A DNA stretch of 56,513 nucleotides from Laspinema palackyanum D2c (GCF_025370875.1 NZ_JAMXFD010000009.1:148731-205243); one strand, 5' to 3'. Counted from the stretch's first letter, positions 8,343 through 17,565 are shown. Notes: generated from the letters alone by a model not told the origin. A program made the numbers and translations.

Positions 8343-8798
8343 TTAAAAGAAGCAGGAGGGGAAAAATTGACGGGCGATCGCAACAGAGTCCTCAGCCTCC
8401 AGAATCTGCTCAATCTTCTTCGGAACCTTGGACCCATCCGCGCCAGTTTTCGTCATTTCTGCCTCAATCGCGTCCAATAACTCCTGCATATCCTTCAATT
8501 CATCAACATTCCGAGCGAAATTCTCCGTTTCTGTATTGAAGGGTTCCGGCGTGTCATCGGGTGGAAAATCTCCCCCCATTTTGCGTTCTTGACTGGGGTG
8601 ATGTAACAGTCGGCGGGCTTTAAGATAGGCGGGAGTTAACTGAGAACAGTTGCGGGCGATCGCATCTAACCGATCATACTCCCCTTTCTGAGCAACGGTC
8701 CTAATCTCCTTCTGAACCGAATCAGGAAGAGACGCCTTCAGAGAACAAACCGCCGCCAGAAAAGCCTTGAGTGTGACGCAAGTGAGAGGTTTCATCAT
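8343..8798 (-). CDS. Small unknown protein coupled to the CHAT gene
   Basis: 151 residues, no family recognised. The start ATG at 8798 overlaps the TGA stop of the upstream CHAT gene in ATGATGA, a classic translational-coupling arrangement; a second ATG follows immediately. The N-terminal half is basic and helical (LKAFLAAVCSLKASLPDSVQKEIRTVAQKG, then LTPAYLKARRLLHH). The middle is acidic and proline-rich (GGDFPPDDTPEPFNTETE), and a C-terminal helix ends IARQFFPSCFF. The arrangement fits a partner, regulator or substrate of the CHAT protease, which is inference from position only. Confidence 0.7.
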   Translation of the reverse strand: MMKPLTCVTLKAFLAAVCSLKASLPDSVQKEIRTVAQKGEYDRLDAIARNCSQLTPAYLKARRLLHHPSQERKMGGDFPPDDTPEPFNTETENFARNVDELKDMQELLDAIEAEMTKTGADGSKVPKKIEQILEAEDSVAIARQFFPSCFF

Positions 8799-11700
8799 GT
8801 CATATCTCCAGTTAACGTAAATGCGGCCCAATAATAAGGATGACTATAGGGTTGAGCGTTGGGGTCTCTTTCAGCGAGGAAATCCAGTTGGTCGAGGAGG
8901 AAAGGACGAACTCGCACATCATCCGGTTTATACCGTTCCAGTTCCGCCTGGTAGAACTCCCGTAACTGGGCAACATCACAGTGGGATAACCAATGTTTTG
9001 CCTGTGCTAGGGCCAGGGGTTCCGGGACTCCCGCCAGAACCTGCTCATAGAACTTCAGGGTCAACACCATACTGGCTGCGGATTCCACTGTCCAGAGCGT
9101 ACTCAACAGCATAGACACCCCCGCCATCAGCCAGCCACTGCTGAGACCCACATAGTCCGTGGTAATCGATTTCTGGCCGGTTATGGCTGTTTCACAAGCC
9201 GCCAAACTGACTAAACGATAACCCGACAGAGGCAGATTCAGCAACTCCCGAACCCGCAAAAACTCCTCCCCGGACAAGGCTAACCAGGATTGGTCCGGCG
9301 CGTCAAAATCGTAGCCCCCATGTCCGGTAAAGTGCATCAGCCGATACTCCCCTTTTCGCAGTTCGTCGCAGAGGGACCCTTGACGGACTTGGCGACCACA
9401 CAGGGGCCGCACCCGCTCAAACCGCAGACTGAGGCTTTCCGCCTCCACCTCGGCAAATTCCAGAGGCGAGAATCCCTGACTGTCGGGATATCCCACCAAC
9501 AGCAGGGGAGCCTCGGAGGTGATGGAGGGCAACGGATGTTGCGCCAGGGTCATCCCCACCTGAGCGCTGGGAAGCCGGATGAGACTGTAGTTGGGGGGGA
9601 ATAAGGCTTCCAGGGGGAACAGGTGCAAGTCCCGGTGGGGCAGTAAAATCAGATGGTCAATCTCCTCATCCGCCAACTCAGCCAGCAGGGCCTCAATCCG
9701 CAAAATCTCCCCCAACTGTTGCAGGCGAGAGACCATATCCAGACGCCAGGGATGGTCTCGGCTGGGAGAATCCGACTCCGATTTGTCGCTGCGATAGTCT
9801 TGATAGTCCCGTTTCCAGTTGTCCGTCCAGTCCTCCCATTCCCGCAATTGTCGCAGTCTGGGGAAAGACGCTTCACTCTCGTCTGAAGCGAGGAGGGGGA
9901 TAGGGTCTTGGTTGGGTTTGAGCAGGAACGTAGTGAGGGCGGAGGGACTGATGTGCCAGTAAACCGCTGCGGTCTTCTCTGGGCAGAGATACTGTTGTAG
10001 ACTGGGGAAGTCAGGACTGGGAATCTCCTCCATCCAACCCGACAGCCACCAGCGCAAACAGCTATTTTTGCCTTGTTCCGCCAGCATCAGGGCAGCAACG
10101 GGATTTCCGGCTTGGCATTCCAGATCAACGGTCAACTGTTGCAAACCCATAAACTCCAGGGCCAGTAGTCGTTGTTTCCCCGGACTGGGGGTTTGTTGAA
10201 TCAAGCGGCGCAACAGGTCAGACCCCTGACGACGTAGTTCCGCTGCTTCCTCAGATTGACCCAGTTCAAAGAGGACACGGCTCAAGTCTCGCAGGGCTTT
10301 GAGTCGCAGTTCGGGGGAGTGGGTTTCGCTGAGGGTGTCGAGGGCGGCGTTGTAGGGGGCGATCGCTTTTCGCCAGAATGGATAAGGGTTCGCGTCCCGG
10401 CGACCTTGCAAATAATGGGCGAGACCTATATTGTAATTCAACAATCCCGCCCCTTCTGGGTCACGGTGGGGGGGACAATGTTTCAACCCTTCTTCATAGC
10501 TGGCTAACCTTCCCTTATACCCCGGTTGGTTGAGGGCGGGGTTTTGCAGGTGAAGGGGCAGGGTGAGGGTGACGGAATAGAAGCATCCTCGGTATTCTCC
10601 GGCAGCAATGCCTCGGTTAGTCCAGGCTGTTGCATTGTTAGGATTGAGGACAAGGGCGCAATCATGACTGGCAACAGCCTCCTCATGGCGACCTAAGTTA
10701 TACAGCGCATTGCCCCGGTCAGTCCAGGCTTTTGCCAAGTTAGGATTGAGGGCAAGGGCGCGGTCATAACTGCCAACAGCCTCCTCATGGCAATCTAATT
10801 CAGACAGTGCATAGCCCCGGTTCGCCCAGGCATTTGCAGAGTTAGGATTGAGGAGAAGGGCGCGGTCATAACTGCCAACAGCCTCCTCATGGCGACCTAA
10901 GTTATCCAGCGCACTGCCCCGGTTAGACCAGGCTATTGCGGAGTTAGGATTGAGAGCAAGGGTGCGGTCATGACTGGCAACAGCTTCCTCATGGCGACCT
11001 AAGTTATATAGCGGAAGGCCATGACCCAGCCACAACACCCACTCATTTGGAAAGGATTCAAGTGCCTCATTGGCTAACCTCACAGCCGCCTCATAATCAC
11101 GAGCGTTAAATAGCTCAAGTATCCGTACAAATGCCGCTTCTGCTTCCGGATTCTCAAATGTCATACGTTCCTGACTTTTCTCCATCTCTCCTGAAGTGTT
11201 CCCAGTCTCTGCTTGATGTACCACTGGAGATGTCATTCCCCCAGTCTCCGACAGCAACCGGGGAGGCTGGTTAACCCTCAAACGCTCCCGCAATTGTTGT
11301 CCTAAATCCCCCACCCGTTGTGCTAGGGGGAACTCTCCCAGATTGCCAAACTCCTGCAACGCCTGAACAAACCGCGCCTCTGGGGGATTCGCCAACCAAG
11401 TCTCTTCCGCCTTCTCCAACCAGTCCAACCAATCCCTCTCCTGCGCCCGAGATTCCAACTCTTGCAACCACTCCCGCACTGCCTCACATCCCTGGTATCG
11501 CTGTTGCAACAACTCAGGGAACAAAGACTCAAACTCCGCCTCAGTCAGGGGGGATGGCGGTTGAGCCAATTTCTGGGTACCGGACTGATGAGCCAACTCG
11601 CCGATTTTCCCACAGCCGACTTCCCCCAACTGCACCATCCGCGAGGCGAGTTTCCGGTGAGGACGGGGGGAACCCAGAAGGCGATCGCGGTTAAAGCGCA

Positions 11701-11929
11701 TCAGCCAATTGTGAAAAAAGCGGTCATTCAGGCGATCGCCTAGATGGTCCAACACTTGTCCAGAATCCCATCCCTGAGCCACTCCATCGAGCAGTTTCAG
11801 AAAGAATTGTTCATATTGAGTATCACTGAGGGGATTCAGCGGCGGTGGCGCAGGGGGGGCGGGAGTTCGTCGCCATCCCAACCACCGGGCGATCGTGGAT
11901 TTCAACCAATGCCAAAGTCTACCTAACAT
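8795..11929 (-). CDS. TPR-CHAT caspase-like protease
   Basis: 1044 residues, cytosolic. CHAT domains are clan CD cysteine peptidases related to caspases and separase. The C-terminal CHAT domain (about 700-1044) keeps the catalytic pair: His870 in HFTGHGGYD and Cys912 in SLAACETAITG. Residues 263-445 are TPR repeats of 34 residues (NRGSALDNLGRHEEAVGSYD and similar), nearly identical at DNA level and so recently amplified. The N-terminus holds two related modules (about 34-117 and 128-213), each starting L(S/T)(D/E)xx(Y/F)E. It overlaps the next gene by four bases. No CRISPR genes are nearby. It is probably a stress- or conflict-responsive protease; substrate unknown. Confidence 0.92.
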   Translation of the reverse strand: MLGRLWHWLKSTIARWLGWRRTPAPPAPPPLNPLSDTQYEQFFLKLLDGVAQGWDSGQVLDHLGDRLNDRFFHNWLMRFNRDRLLGSPRPHRKLASRMVQLGEVGCGKIGELAHQSGTQKLAQPPSPLTEAEFESLFPELLQQRYQGCEAVREWLQELESRAQERDWLDWLEKAEETWLANPPEARFVQALQEFGNLGEFPLAQRVGDLGQQLRERLRVNQPPRLLSETGGMTSPVVHQAETGNTSGEMEKSQERMTFENPEAEAAFVRILELFNARDYEAAVRLANEALESFPNEWVLWLGHGLPLYNLGRHEEAVASHDRTLALNPNSAIAWSNRGSALDNLGRHEEAVGSYDRALLLNPNSANAWANRGYALSELDCHEEAVGSYDRALALNPNLAKAWTDRGNALYNLGRHEEAVASHDCALVLNPNNATAWTNRGIAAGEYRGCFYSVTLTLPLHLQNPALNQPGYKGRLASYEEGLKHCPPHRDPEGAGLLNYNIGLAHYLQGRRDANPYPFWRKAIAPYNAALDTLSETHSPELRLKALRDLSRVLFELGQSEEAAELRRQGSDLLRRLIQQTPSPGKQRLLALEFMGLQQLTVDLECQAGNPVAALMLAEQGKNSCLRWWLSGWMEEIPSPDFPSLQQYLCPEKTAAVYWHISPSALTTFLLKPNQDPIPLLASDESEASFPRLRQLREWEDWTDNWKRDYQDYRSDKSESDSPSRDHPWRLDMVSRLQQLGEILRIEALLAELADEEIDHLILLPHRDLHLFPLEALFPPNYSLIRLPSAQVGMTLAQHPLPSITSEAPLLLVGYPDSQGFSPLEFAEVEAESLSLRFERVRPLCGRQVRQGSLCDELRKGEYRLMHFTGHGGYDFDAPDQSWLALSGEEFLRVRELLNLPLSGYRLVSLAACETAITGQKSITTDYVGLSSGWLMAGVSMLLSTLWTVESAASMVLTLKFYEQVLAGVPEPLALAQAKHWLSHCDVAQLREFYQAELERYKPDDVRVRPFLLDQLDFLAERDPNAQPYSHPYYWAAFTLTGDMT

Positions 11930-12159
11930 CCTAGAGCAATGAACAATGAATAATCAACCAGGAGCAAAGCCGTTGGGGCGACTCTTTCCCACTGTACCGC
12001 AGGTCCGCCCCTCTCGCCGATTTTTTAAGCCCTGAATTGTTATCCTTTGATGAAAACAGGACTTAGGCAAATATGGACTGGCGATTCGCGAATCGCCCCT
12101 ACATCCTCGTGACGCGGCTGAAGCCCCCTCACGAGGATAGAGGATATGGGGAAGTTCAT
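11930..12159. other. Repeat-rich spacer upstream of the CHAT gene
   Basis: No gene is seen. It contains a piece related to the GGACTTA/GGCGATTCGCGAATCGCC MITE (about 12060-12104) and a CCTCGTGA...TCACGAGG hairpin (about 12107-12138) related to the element at 39417-39587. The CHAT promoter is expected just above 11929, but I cannot point to a clear -10/-35 pair. Confidence 0.5.
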
Positions 12160-12759
12160 TTAAGTGCCGTTAGAGTCAGAATTGTAACGGGCGATCGCCT
12201 CTATAGTTTCTTGTAGGGGCTTCGATGCTCGAAGCCCCTAGGGCGCAAGCATTGCGCCCCTACAAATACATCAAATGAATGTAGGGGCGATTCGCGAATC
12301 GCCAGTCCCAATTAATGTAGGCGCGATTCGAGAATCGCCAGTCCATATTTAGGGTGGTTTTTCAAAATATGGGGAAGTTCTGAGCTCATGCTTAAGTGCC
12401 CTTAGAGTAACGGGCGATCGCCTCTAGGTTTCTTGTAGGGGCTTCGAGCATCGAAGCCCCTAGGGCGCAAGCATTGCGCCCCTACAAATACACCCAATTA
12501 ATGTAGGGGCGATTCGCGAATCGCCAGTCCCAATTAATGTAGGGGCGATTCGAGAATCGCCAGTCCATATTTAGGGGGGTTTTTCAAAATATGGGGAAGT
12601 TCTGAGCTCATGCTTAAGTGCCCTTAGAGTAACGGGCGATCGCCTCTAGGTTTCTTGTAGGGGCTTCGATGCTCGAAGCCCCTAGGGCGCAAGCATTGCG
12701 CCCCTACAAGTACACCCAATTAATGTAGGGGCGATTCGCGAATCGCCCCTACATTTACA
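12160..12759. repeat. 222-bp tandem repeat array
   Basis: Units begin TTAAGTGCC at 12160, 12392 and 12614; the last is truncated at about 146 bases. Each carries palindromes such as GGGGCTTCGA...TCGAAGCCCC, GGGCGCAAGCATTGCGCCC and GGCGATTCGCGAATCGCC. Each unit's first 25-45 bases resemble the 3' end of the adjoining GH31 gene (12760 onward), so the gene's end is itself the fourth unit boundary. Confidence 0.88.
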
Positions 12760-12769
12760 TTAATTGCCG

Positions 12770-15127
12770 TTAGAGTAAGAATCGTAACTGCCGATCGCCT
12801 CCATCATCCATAAAGCGCTGTTCCCCAAATCCGAGGACCTCAATCACCACCTCTCGGGGGGGAGGGGTCCAATTTCCGGTTCGGGCGGAAATATTGAAGA
12901 CGAGTTCTTGTGCAGACTGCTGCAAGGTATAAGTTGTCATCCCTTGACTGCCGGTTTCATAGTCGAAACTCTGACCATCATCTTCGTATAGCACAAAGGT
13001 CTTGTGCAAGGTTTCCAACCCGGTTACGGGCCAGACTCGAACCCGCAGAGAATCTAGGGGACGTTCGTCGGTATGTTGCATCACCGGACCCATTGGGACG
13101 ATCGCCCCGGCGGGAACAAACAGCGGCATTCGTTCCAAGGGTGCATCGGCCAAAATATATCCTGGTCCTTGGTGTTGTTCTCCGGTCCACCAATTATACC
13201 AAACTCCGGACGGCAAGTAAACCGCCCGACATTGGACGCCGGGACGATACACTGGGGCGGCCATGAGGGACGGACCCAGCATCACTTGATCCTGAATTTG
13301 ATAGGTTTGGGGGTCGTAGGGGAAATGATACAGTAAAGGCCGTAAAATTGGGGCTCCGGTGGTTGCGGCTTCCCAGAACAAGCTATATAGGTAAGGAAGC
13401 AATTGATAGCGTAATTCGATGTAATCTCGACAGATTCGTTCAACGCGATCGCCAAAAACCCAGGGTTCATGACGGGCTGTATTTAAGGCTGAATGCGCCC
13501 GCATCAAGGGATAGAGCATTCCCACCTGCATCCATCGGGCAAACAATTCAGCGGTGGCATTTCCAGCAAATCCGCCGATATCACAGCCGACGAACGCGAC
13601 GCCGGATAAGCCCATATTACATAACATGGGTAGGGACATCTCCAAATGTTCCCAGAGGGATTGATTGTCCCCCATCCAGACGGATGACCAGCGTTGAATT
13701 CCGGCAAATCCCGATCGCGTTAGCACAAAGGAACGCTGATTCGGTCGATGTTGCCGCAACCCTTGATAACAGGACTGCGCCATCATCTGACCATAGAGAT
13801 TATGCACTTCTAAATGGGTGGCGCGTTCCTCTGCGGGTCCTTGGAGTGCGTCTAAGGGAAACCAAATTTTATGGCCGTCATCTCCAAAGGGACGGTTTTC
13901 GATCGCCGGTTCGTTCATATCGTTCCAAATTCCGGCCACTCCTATATCCGTGAGGGTTTTGTGCCAGTCTCCCCACCATTGTCTGACATCAGGATTGAGG
14001 AAATCGGGGAATACGGCTTTATCCGGCCAAACATACCCGTGAAAGATTGACCCATCGGGGTTGCGAACGAAATAGTCTCGGTCTTGTCCTTCATCGAATA
14101 CGGCGTAATCTCCCTCGGGTTCGTATTTCACCCCGGGGTCGATAATGGTGACGGTTTTGAACCCATTCTCACGCAAATCGGCAATGAGTTGGGCCGGGTC
14201 TGGGAAGCGTTTCGGACCCCAGGTAAAGACGCGATATCCGCGCATATAGTCGATATCTAGGTGGATGACATCGCAGGGAATCCGGCGATCGCGAAAGGTT
14301 TGGGCCAATTCTCGCACTTCGGTTTCTGAGTCGTAACTCCAGCGGCATTGGTGATAACCCAGCGCCCATTTGGGCGGCATAGGCATCCGCCCCGTTAGCT
14401 GAGTATAAGTGGCTAGAATTTCTGAGGGTTCAGGACCATAAATGATATAATAGTCTAGCTCACCGCCTCGGGTTTCCATGCTCCAGACCCCCGGTTGGGA
14501 TGCGCCTAAATCAAATTGACTCCAAAAGGTGGTGTTGAAAAAGATGCCATAACCGAGGCCAGGACGCAGGGCCATGAAGAAGGGAATGGCCTGATACATT
14601 TCATCGGTGAGGATATCATAATCTAGGGCATCGGTGGTCCAGTTGGTCCGGACTTGCGATCGCTGGTCTAAGAGTCCCGTGCGTTCTCCAAATCCATAGA
14701 AATGTTCCCCCGCTTCGATGTGTTTCCAGTTGGCAACGGCCCCTTGCCGCCAGCTAATTCCCGGGTCGCTATCTTGGGCAAAGGGTTGATCGTGAGGGTC
14801 AAAACAAGTGAGGCGACAGGGATGGTGTGCGATCGCCACCCGCATCCGGTCCGTGATGATTTCTGTCGAGTCTGGATGTTGCTGTATGCTTAATTCCACC
14901 GCAGGCCAATTCTCCTCCTGAGTTACCGCCCACGATCGCGGGAGAGAAAGTGATCCAGTCGGGGACATTCGCACCCGGATGAGATTCGGTGCAACAGCAT
15001 TAATCACCAGGGTTTGACTGCCACAATTGAAATAAATGTGGTTCTCAAGTTCTTTGACAGATTGCACAGACTGGAGGCTGGTCCAAGGTTGTTCTGTTGT
15101 GGGAAGTTTTCCAAAATATTGGGGCAT
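12770..15127 (-). CDS. GH31 alpha-glucosidase
   Basis: 785 residues. It hydrolyses terminal alpha-linked glucose from maltodextrins or related oligosaccharides and has no signal peptide, so it is probably cytosolic. The N-terminal beta-sandwich contains EHFYGFGERTGLLDQR. The barrel has PPKWALGYHQCRWSY, LDIDYM near 290-294, and the GH31 signature GIWNDMNEPA with nucleophile Asp403. The likely acid/base is Asp487 in WMGDNQSLWEHL, followed by VGCDIGGF. A C-terminal beta domain completes the fold at normal family length. The last 13 or so codons lie in sequence repeated three times in the downstream array. It is a single gene, not in an obvious operon. Confidence 0.95.
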   Translation of the reverse strand: MPQYFGKLPTTEQPWTSLQSVQSVKELENHIYFNCGSQTLVINAVAPNLIRVRMSPTGSLSLPRSWAVTQEENWPAVELSIQQHPDSTEIITDRMRVAIAHHPCRLTCFDPHDQPFAQDSDPGISWRQGAVANWKHIEAGEHFYGFGERTGLLDQRSQVRTNWTTDALDYDILTDEMYQAIPFFMALRPGLGYGIFFNTTFWSQFDLGASQPGVWSMETRGGELDYYIIYGPEPSEILATYTQLTGRMPMPPKWALGYHQCRWSYDSETEVRELAQTFRDRRIPCDVIHLDIDYMRGYRVFTWGPKRFPDPAQLIADLRENGFKTVTIIDPGVKYEPEGDYAVFDEGQDRDYFVRNPDGSIFHGYVWPDKAVFPDFLNPDVRQWWGDWHKTLTDIGVAGIWNDMNEPAIENRPFGDDGHKIWFPLDALQGPAEERATHLEVHNLYGQMMAQSCYQGLRQHRPNQRSFVLTRSGFAGIQRWSSVWMGDNQSLWEHLEMSLPMLCNMGLSGVAFVGCDIGGFAGNATAELFARWMQVGMLYPLMRAHSALNTARHEPWVFGDRVERICRDYIELRYQLLPYLYSLFWEAATTGAPILRPLLYHFPYDPQTYQIQDQVMLGPSLMAAPVYRPGVQCRAVYLPSGVWYNWWTGEQHQGPGYILADAPLERMPLFVPAGAIVPMGPVMQHTDERPLDSLRVRVWPVTGLETLHKTFVLYEDDGQSFDYETGSQGMTTYTLQQSAQELVFNISARTGNWTPPPREVVIEVLGFGEQRFMDDGGDRQLRFLL

Positions 15128-15497
15128 ATTAATTTAAGTTTAAATTCAAAGACCTAAGCAAGCTCTATGGCATCCTTTTATTCTATAAAATTTTTTGAAT
15201 TTGGCTAGGGTGAACTAAGTTAGGTTTAAATCCAGCCACTTTTATGACCCGATATTTAAATCAGAGTCGCCCCTAGGAATAAAGGATAAGGCATTTTTGC
15301 TCAGTTTAGTACCTAATTGGATAGAGGGTAAAATTGCCCTCTAGGTAGAGGCGATCACCGGGTTATTTTTCTTATTATAGAAGTCAGATAACAAACAAAC
15401 TAGCCAGTGCAAACCTTCAAATCGAGAATTGCCAGAAATTAATTCAGCTATTTCTTCGATGAAAGGGTCATTCAGTAAATTAGGAGCAAAAAAATTT
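15128..15497. other. Divergent spacer, no gene seen
   Basis: An AT-rich 370-base region between divergent genes (GH31 leftward, lipoprotein rightward). It should contain both promoters. An open frame from 15429 reads into the lipoprotein gene but lacks a good start. An AGGAG at 15482-15486 sets the downstream start. Confidence 0.5.
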
Positions 15498-16391
15498 ATG
15501 ATTATTAAGAACAAAAAAGGCGGCGTTCGGACCAGTGCTCTAGCGTTGGGACTGTTTGCCTTATTGTTACCGGCTTGTCAGCAAGATAACCAAGCATTGG
15601 AGGAGACCGAGTACCAAACCCCCACCACCACAGAGTACCAAACCCCCACCACCACGGCACCCGGACCCGGAAGAGAACCGATCGCAATGACCCCGGGTCA
15701 AGAAACCACGGCAATGCCGGGGGAACAGATGGCGGCCACTACAGAAAGTATCTCCTCTAACCCAGAAAACTTTATGGGTCAAATGGTGACGGTGCGTGGA
15801 GATGTGAAAGAAATCGCTACCTCTAGTGATACCTTTTTAATGGATGATGACCGCTTTTTAACGGGAGAGGGAATTCTGGTTATCAATTCAAGTGGCGAGC
15901 CCTTTGCGATTCCCAATGCCGATGAGATGCAGGTCCAAGCAACGGGAGAAGTCCGTCAATTCCGCCTGGTGGACATCAATACAGCCTACGGATTGAACTT
16001 AGATCCGCAGTTATATACCGAGTATGAGAATCAACCGGCGATCGTGGCGGAATCCCTGGCACTGTCTCCCACCCCGGAGCAAGTTTCTGAGAATCCCGAC
16101 CTCTTCTACAATCGCCCCATTGCGATCGAGGGCCAATTTAATGAACAGTTAGCTCCCAATGCTTTTACGTTCAATAATGACGAGGTACTGGTGATCAATG
16201 CTGACGAATTGCAAATCCTCCCCGAGAATCAAGATATTGTGGTCACGGGTGAAGTACGTCCCTTTGATCTGGCTGCCTTGCAAAGTGAGTATAATTTAAA
16301 CTGGGATGCCGAGCTGCAACAACGGATGCAAGATCAGTATAGCAACAGTCTCGTGTTAGTTGCTGATGGAATCTACCCTACGGTTGAATAA
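15498..16391 (+). CDS. Two-module cyanobacterial lipoprotein
   Basis: 297 residues, family not named with certainty. The ATG at 15498 follows AGGAG by 11 bases and gives a lipoprotein signal: MIIKNKKGGVRTS, a hydrophobic core, lipobox LPAC. A Pro/Thr linker with a duplicated EYQTPTTT follows. Two related modules of about 100 residues come next (NPENFMGQMVTVRGDVKEI...VQATGEVRQFRL and NPDLFYNRPIAIEGQFNEQL...VVTGEVRPFDLA). Each ends in a conserved (V/I)AESLAL or LVADGIY strand, and the pattern suggests small beta-barrel (OB-like) folds. A paralogue follows at 16650. Role at the membrane is unknown. Confidence 0.8.
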   Translation: MIIKNKKGGVRTSALALGLFALLLPACQQDNQALEETEYQTPTTTEYQTPTTTAPGPGREPIAMTPGQETTAMPGEQMAATTESISSNPENFMGQMVTVRGDVKEIATSSDTFLMDDDRFLTGEGILVINSSGEPFAIPNADEMQVQATGEVRQFRLVDINTAYGLNLDPQLYTEYENQPAIVAESLALSPTPEQVSENPDLFYNRPIAIEGQFNEQLAPNAFTFNNDEVLVINADELQILPENQDIVVTGEVRPFDLAALQSEYNLNWDAELQQRMQDQYSNSLVLVADGIYPTVE

Positions 16392-16446
16392 GGCATTATC
16401 AGGAAATTAGGCCATCCTGGAAGTCTCAATCAATCCTGAATTAGCT

Positions 16447-16481
16447 GCGGTAGGGGTAATTAATATAATTGCCCCTACCGC
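16447..16481 (+). terminator. Stem-loop between the two paralogues
   Basis: The arms GCGGTAGGGG (16447-16456) and CCCCTACCGC (16472-16481) are complementary around an AT-rich loop. It is a candidate 3' hairpin for the lipoprotein message. No strong T-run follows, so it could also be a small repeat. Confidence 0.45.
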
Positions 16482-16649
16482 GAGAAATAACGCCTCTAAA
16501 GACAGAGGCACAATCAAAAATTTCTCCCTAAACTAGAGGAAAGTCTACCTTTAATTAAAACGGGCTGATTTCTCCCTGAAGTGGACTGACTTTAAAAGAA
16601 AGAAGGCCCCCTTTAAAACTATCCGACTATTCGATGAGGTTCGCTCAAT

Positions 16650-17498
16650 ATGCTTAAGAATTTAACCCCCACCAAGAAAAAGAACAGCCGAACGGGAAAC
16701 CCGATGGGAGTGGCGATCGCCTTAGCCGTGATGACCGCCACCTTAGTTCCCGGTTTACCCAGAAAAGCTGAAGCCCAAATGGGAACCTCTCCCACTAATT
16801 CTTCCGTAATTACCCTTGAAGACGTTGCCGGTTCCCCGGAAGAATTTTATGGACAGACGGTGACAATTCGAGGAGATTTTCAAGAAAGCATCGATGAGAA
16901 TGCTTTTAAACTAACTCGGGATGGCTTTTTATTCTTTGGCGGTTCAGAAGTCTTAGTGGTTAACAATACCGGACAACCAATTGTCCCCCCTGAGAATGAA
17001 AATATCTCCCTTCAGGTGACAGGTGAAGTGCGACAAATGCGAGTTGCTGAACTGGAGAAAGATTTTGGCTGGGATTTCTGGAATCCGGATCAGTATGTCG
17101 AATATGACCAGAGACCTGTGATTGTCGCCGAATCCGTTGCCTTATCCCCGGATCCGAGCCAGATTGCAGACAATCCAGCACAGTTTTACGGAGAAACCAT
17201 TGCTGTCGAAGGTGAACTCAATGAATATTTTACCTTCAATGCCATGTTATTACAACAGGATAGCTTAATCGGTGGCGGAGATATCCTGGTGTTACTTCCC
17301 CTGGAAGCTAACCGCGTTAATGCCGGAGAGGATATCGTCGTGACGGGTGAAGTTCGTCCCTTCGTGATGGCAGACATGGAGAGAGATTTGAATACCAGAG
17401 GGTGGACTCCCGAGATGCAAAAACTCTTCGCTGAGGAGTTTGGAAACCGTCCCGTTATGCTGGCTGAAAACGTTTATCAGATTGGTGAACAAGAGTAA
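16650..17498 (+). CDS. Two-module exported protein, paralogue of the upstream lipoprotein
   Basis: 282 residues. A Sec signal peptide is visible: basic MLKNLTPTKKKNSRTG, a hydrophobic core, and an AEA cleavage site near residue 42; there is no lipobox, unlike the neighbour. The mature protein holds two modules of about 105 residues (SPEEFYGQTVTIRGDFQES...LQVTGEVRQMRV and NPAQFYGETIAVEGELNEY...IVVTGEVRPFVM), each closed by VAESVALS or MLAENVYQ. The same pattern in 15498-16391 shows gene duplication after module duplication. Likely periplasmic or surface-located; function unknown. Confidence 0.8.
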   Translation: MLKNLTPTKKKNSRTGNPMGVAIALAVMTATLVPGLPRKAEAQMGTSPTNSSVITLEDVAGSPEEFYGQTVTIRGDFQESIDENAFKLTRDGFLFFGGSEVLVVNNTGQPIVPPENENISLQVTGEVRQMRVAELEKDFGWDFWNPDQYVEYDQRPVIVAESVALSPDPSQIADNPAQFYGETIAVEGELNEYFTFNAMLLQQDSLIGGGDILVLLPLEANRVNAGEDIVVTGEVRPFVMADMERDLNTRGWTPEMQKLFAEEFGNRPVMLAENVYQIGEQE

Positions 17499-17531
17499 GC
17501 TCACCTCTGGCTAAACTGAAATAAATCTGAG

Positions 17532-17565
17532 AGAGACCTCTTGTAGAATTCTGCAAGAGGTCTCT
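17532..17565 (+). terminator. Strong stem-loop after the exported protein
   Basis: The arms AGAGACCTCTTG and CAAGAGGTCTCT are perfectly complementary with a short loop (TAGAATTCTG). It lies 34 bases past the stop codon. There is only a weak T-run, but the stem is very stable. Confidence 0.65.

Noticed and set aside
8795-11929. Type III-E CRISPR (Craspase) TPR-CHAT
   Set aside because: No gRAMP/Cas7-11 gene or CRISPR array in the window; the sequence is of the general cyanobacterial TPR-CHAT type.
13348-13953. 201-codon plus-strand frame inside the GH31 gene
   Set aside because: Shadow of a well-supported GH31 reading frame; Arg-rich composition with no domain.
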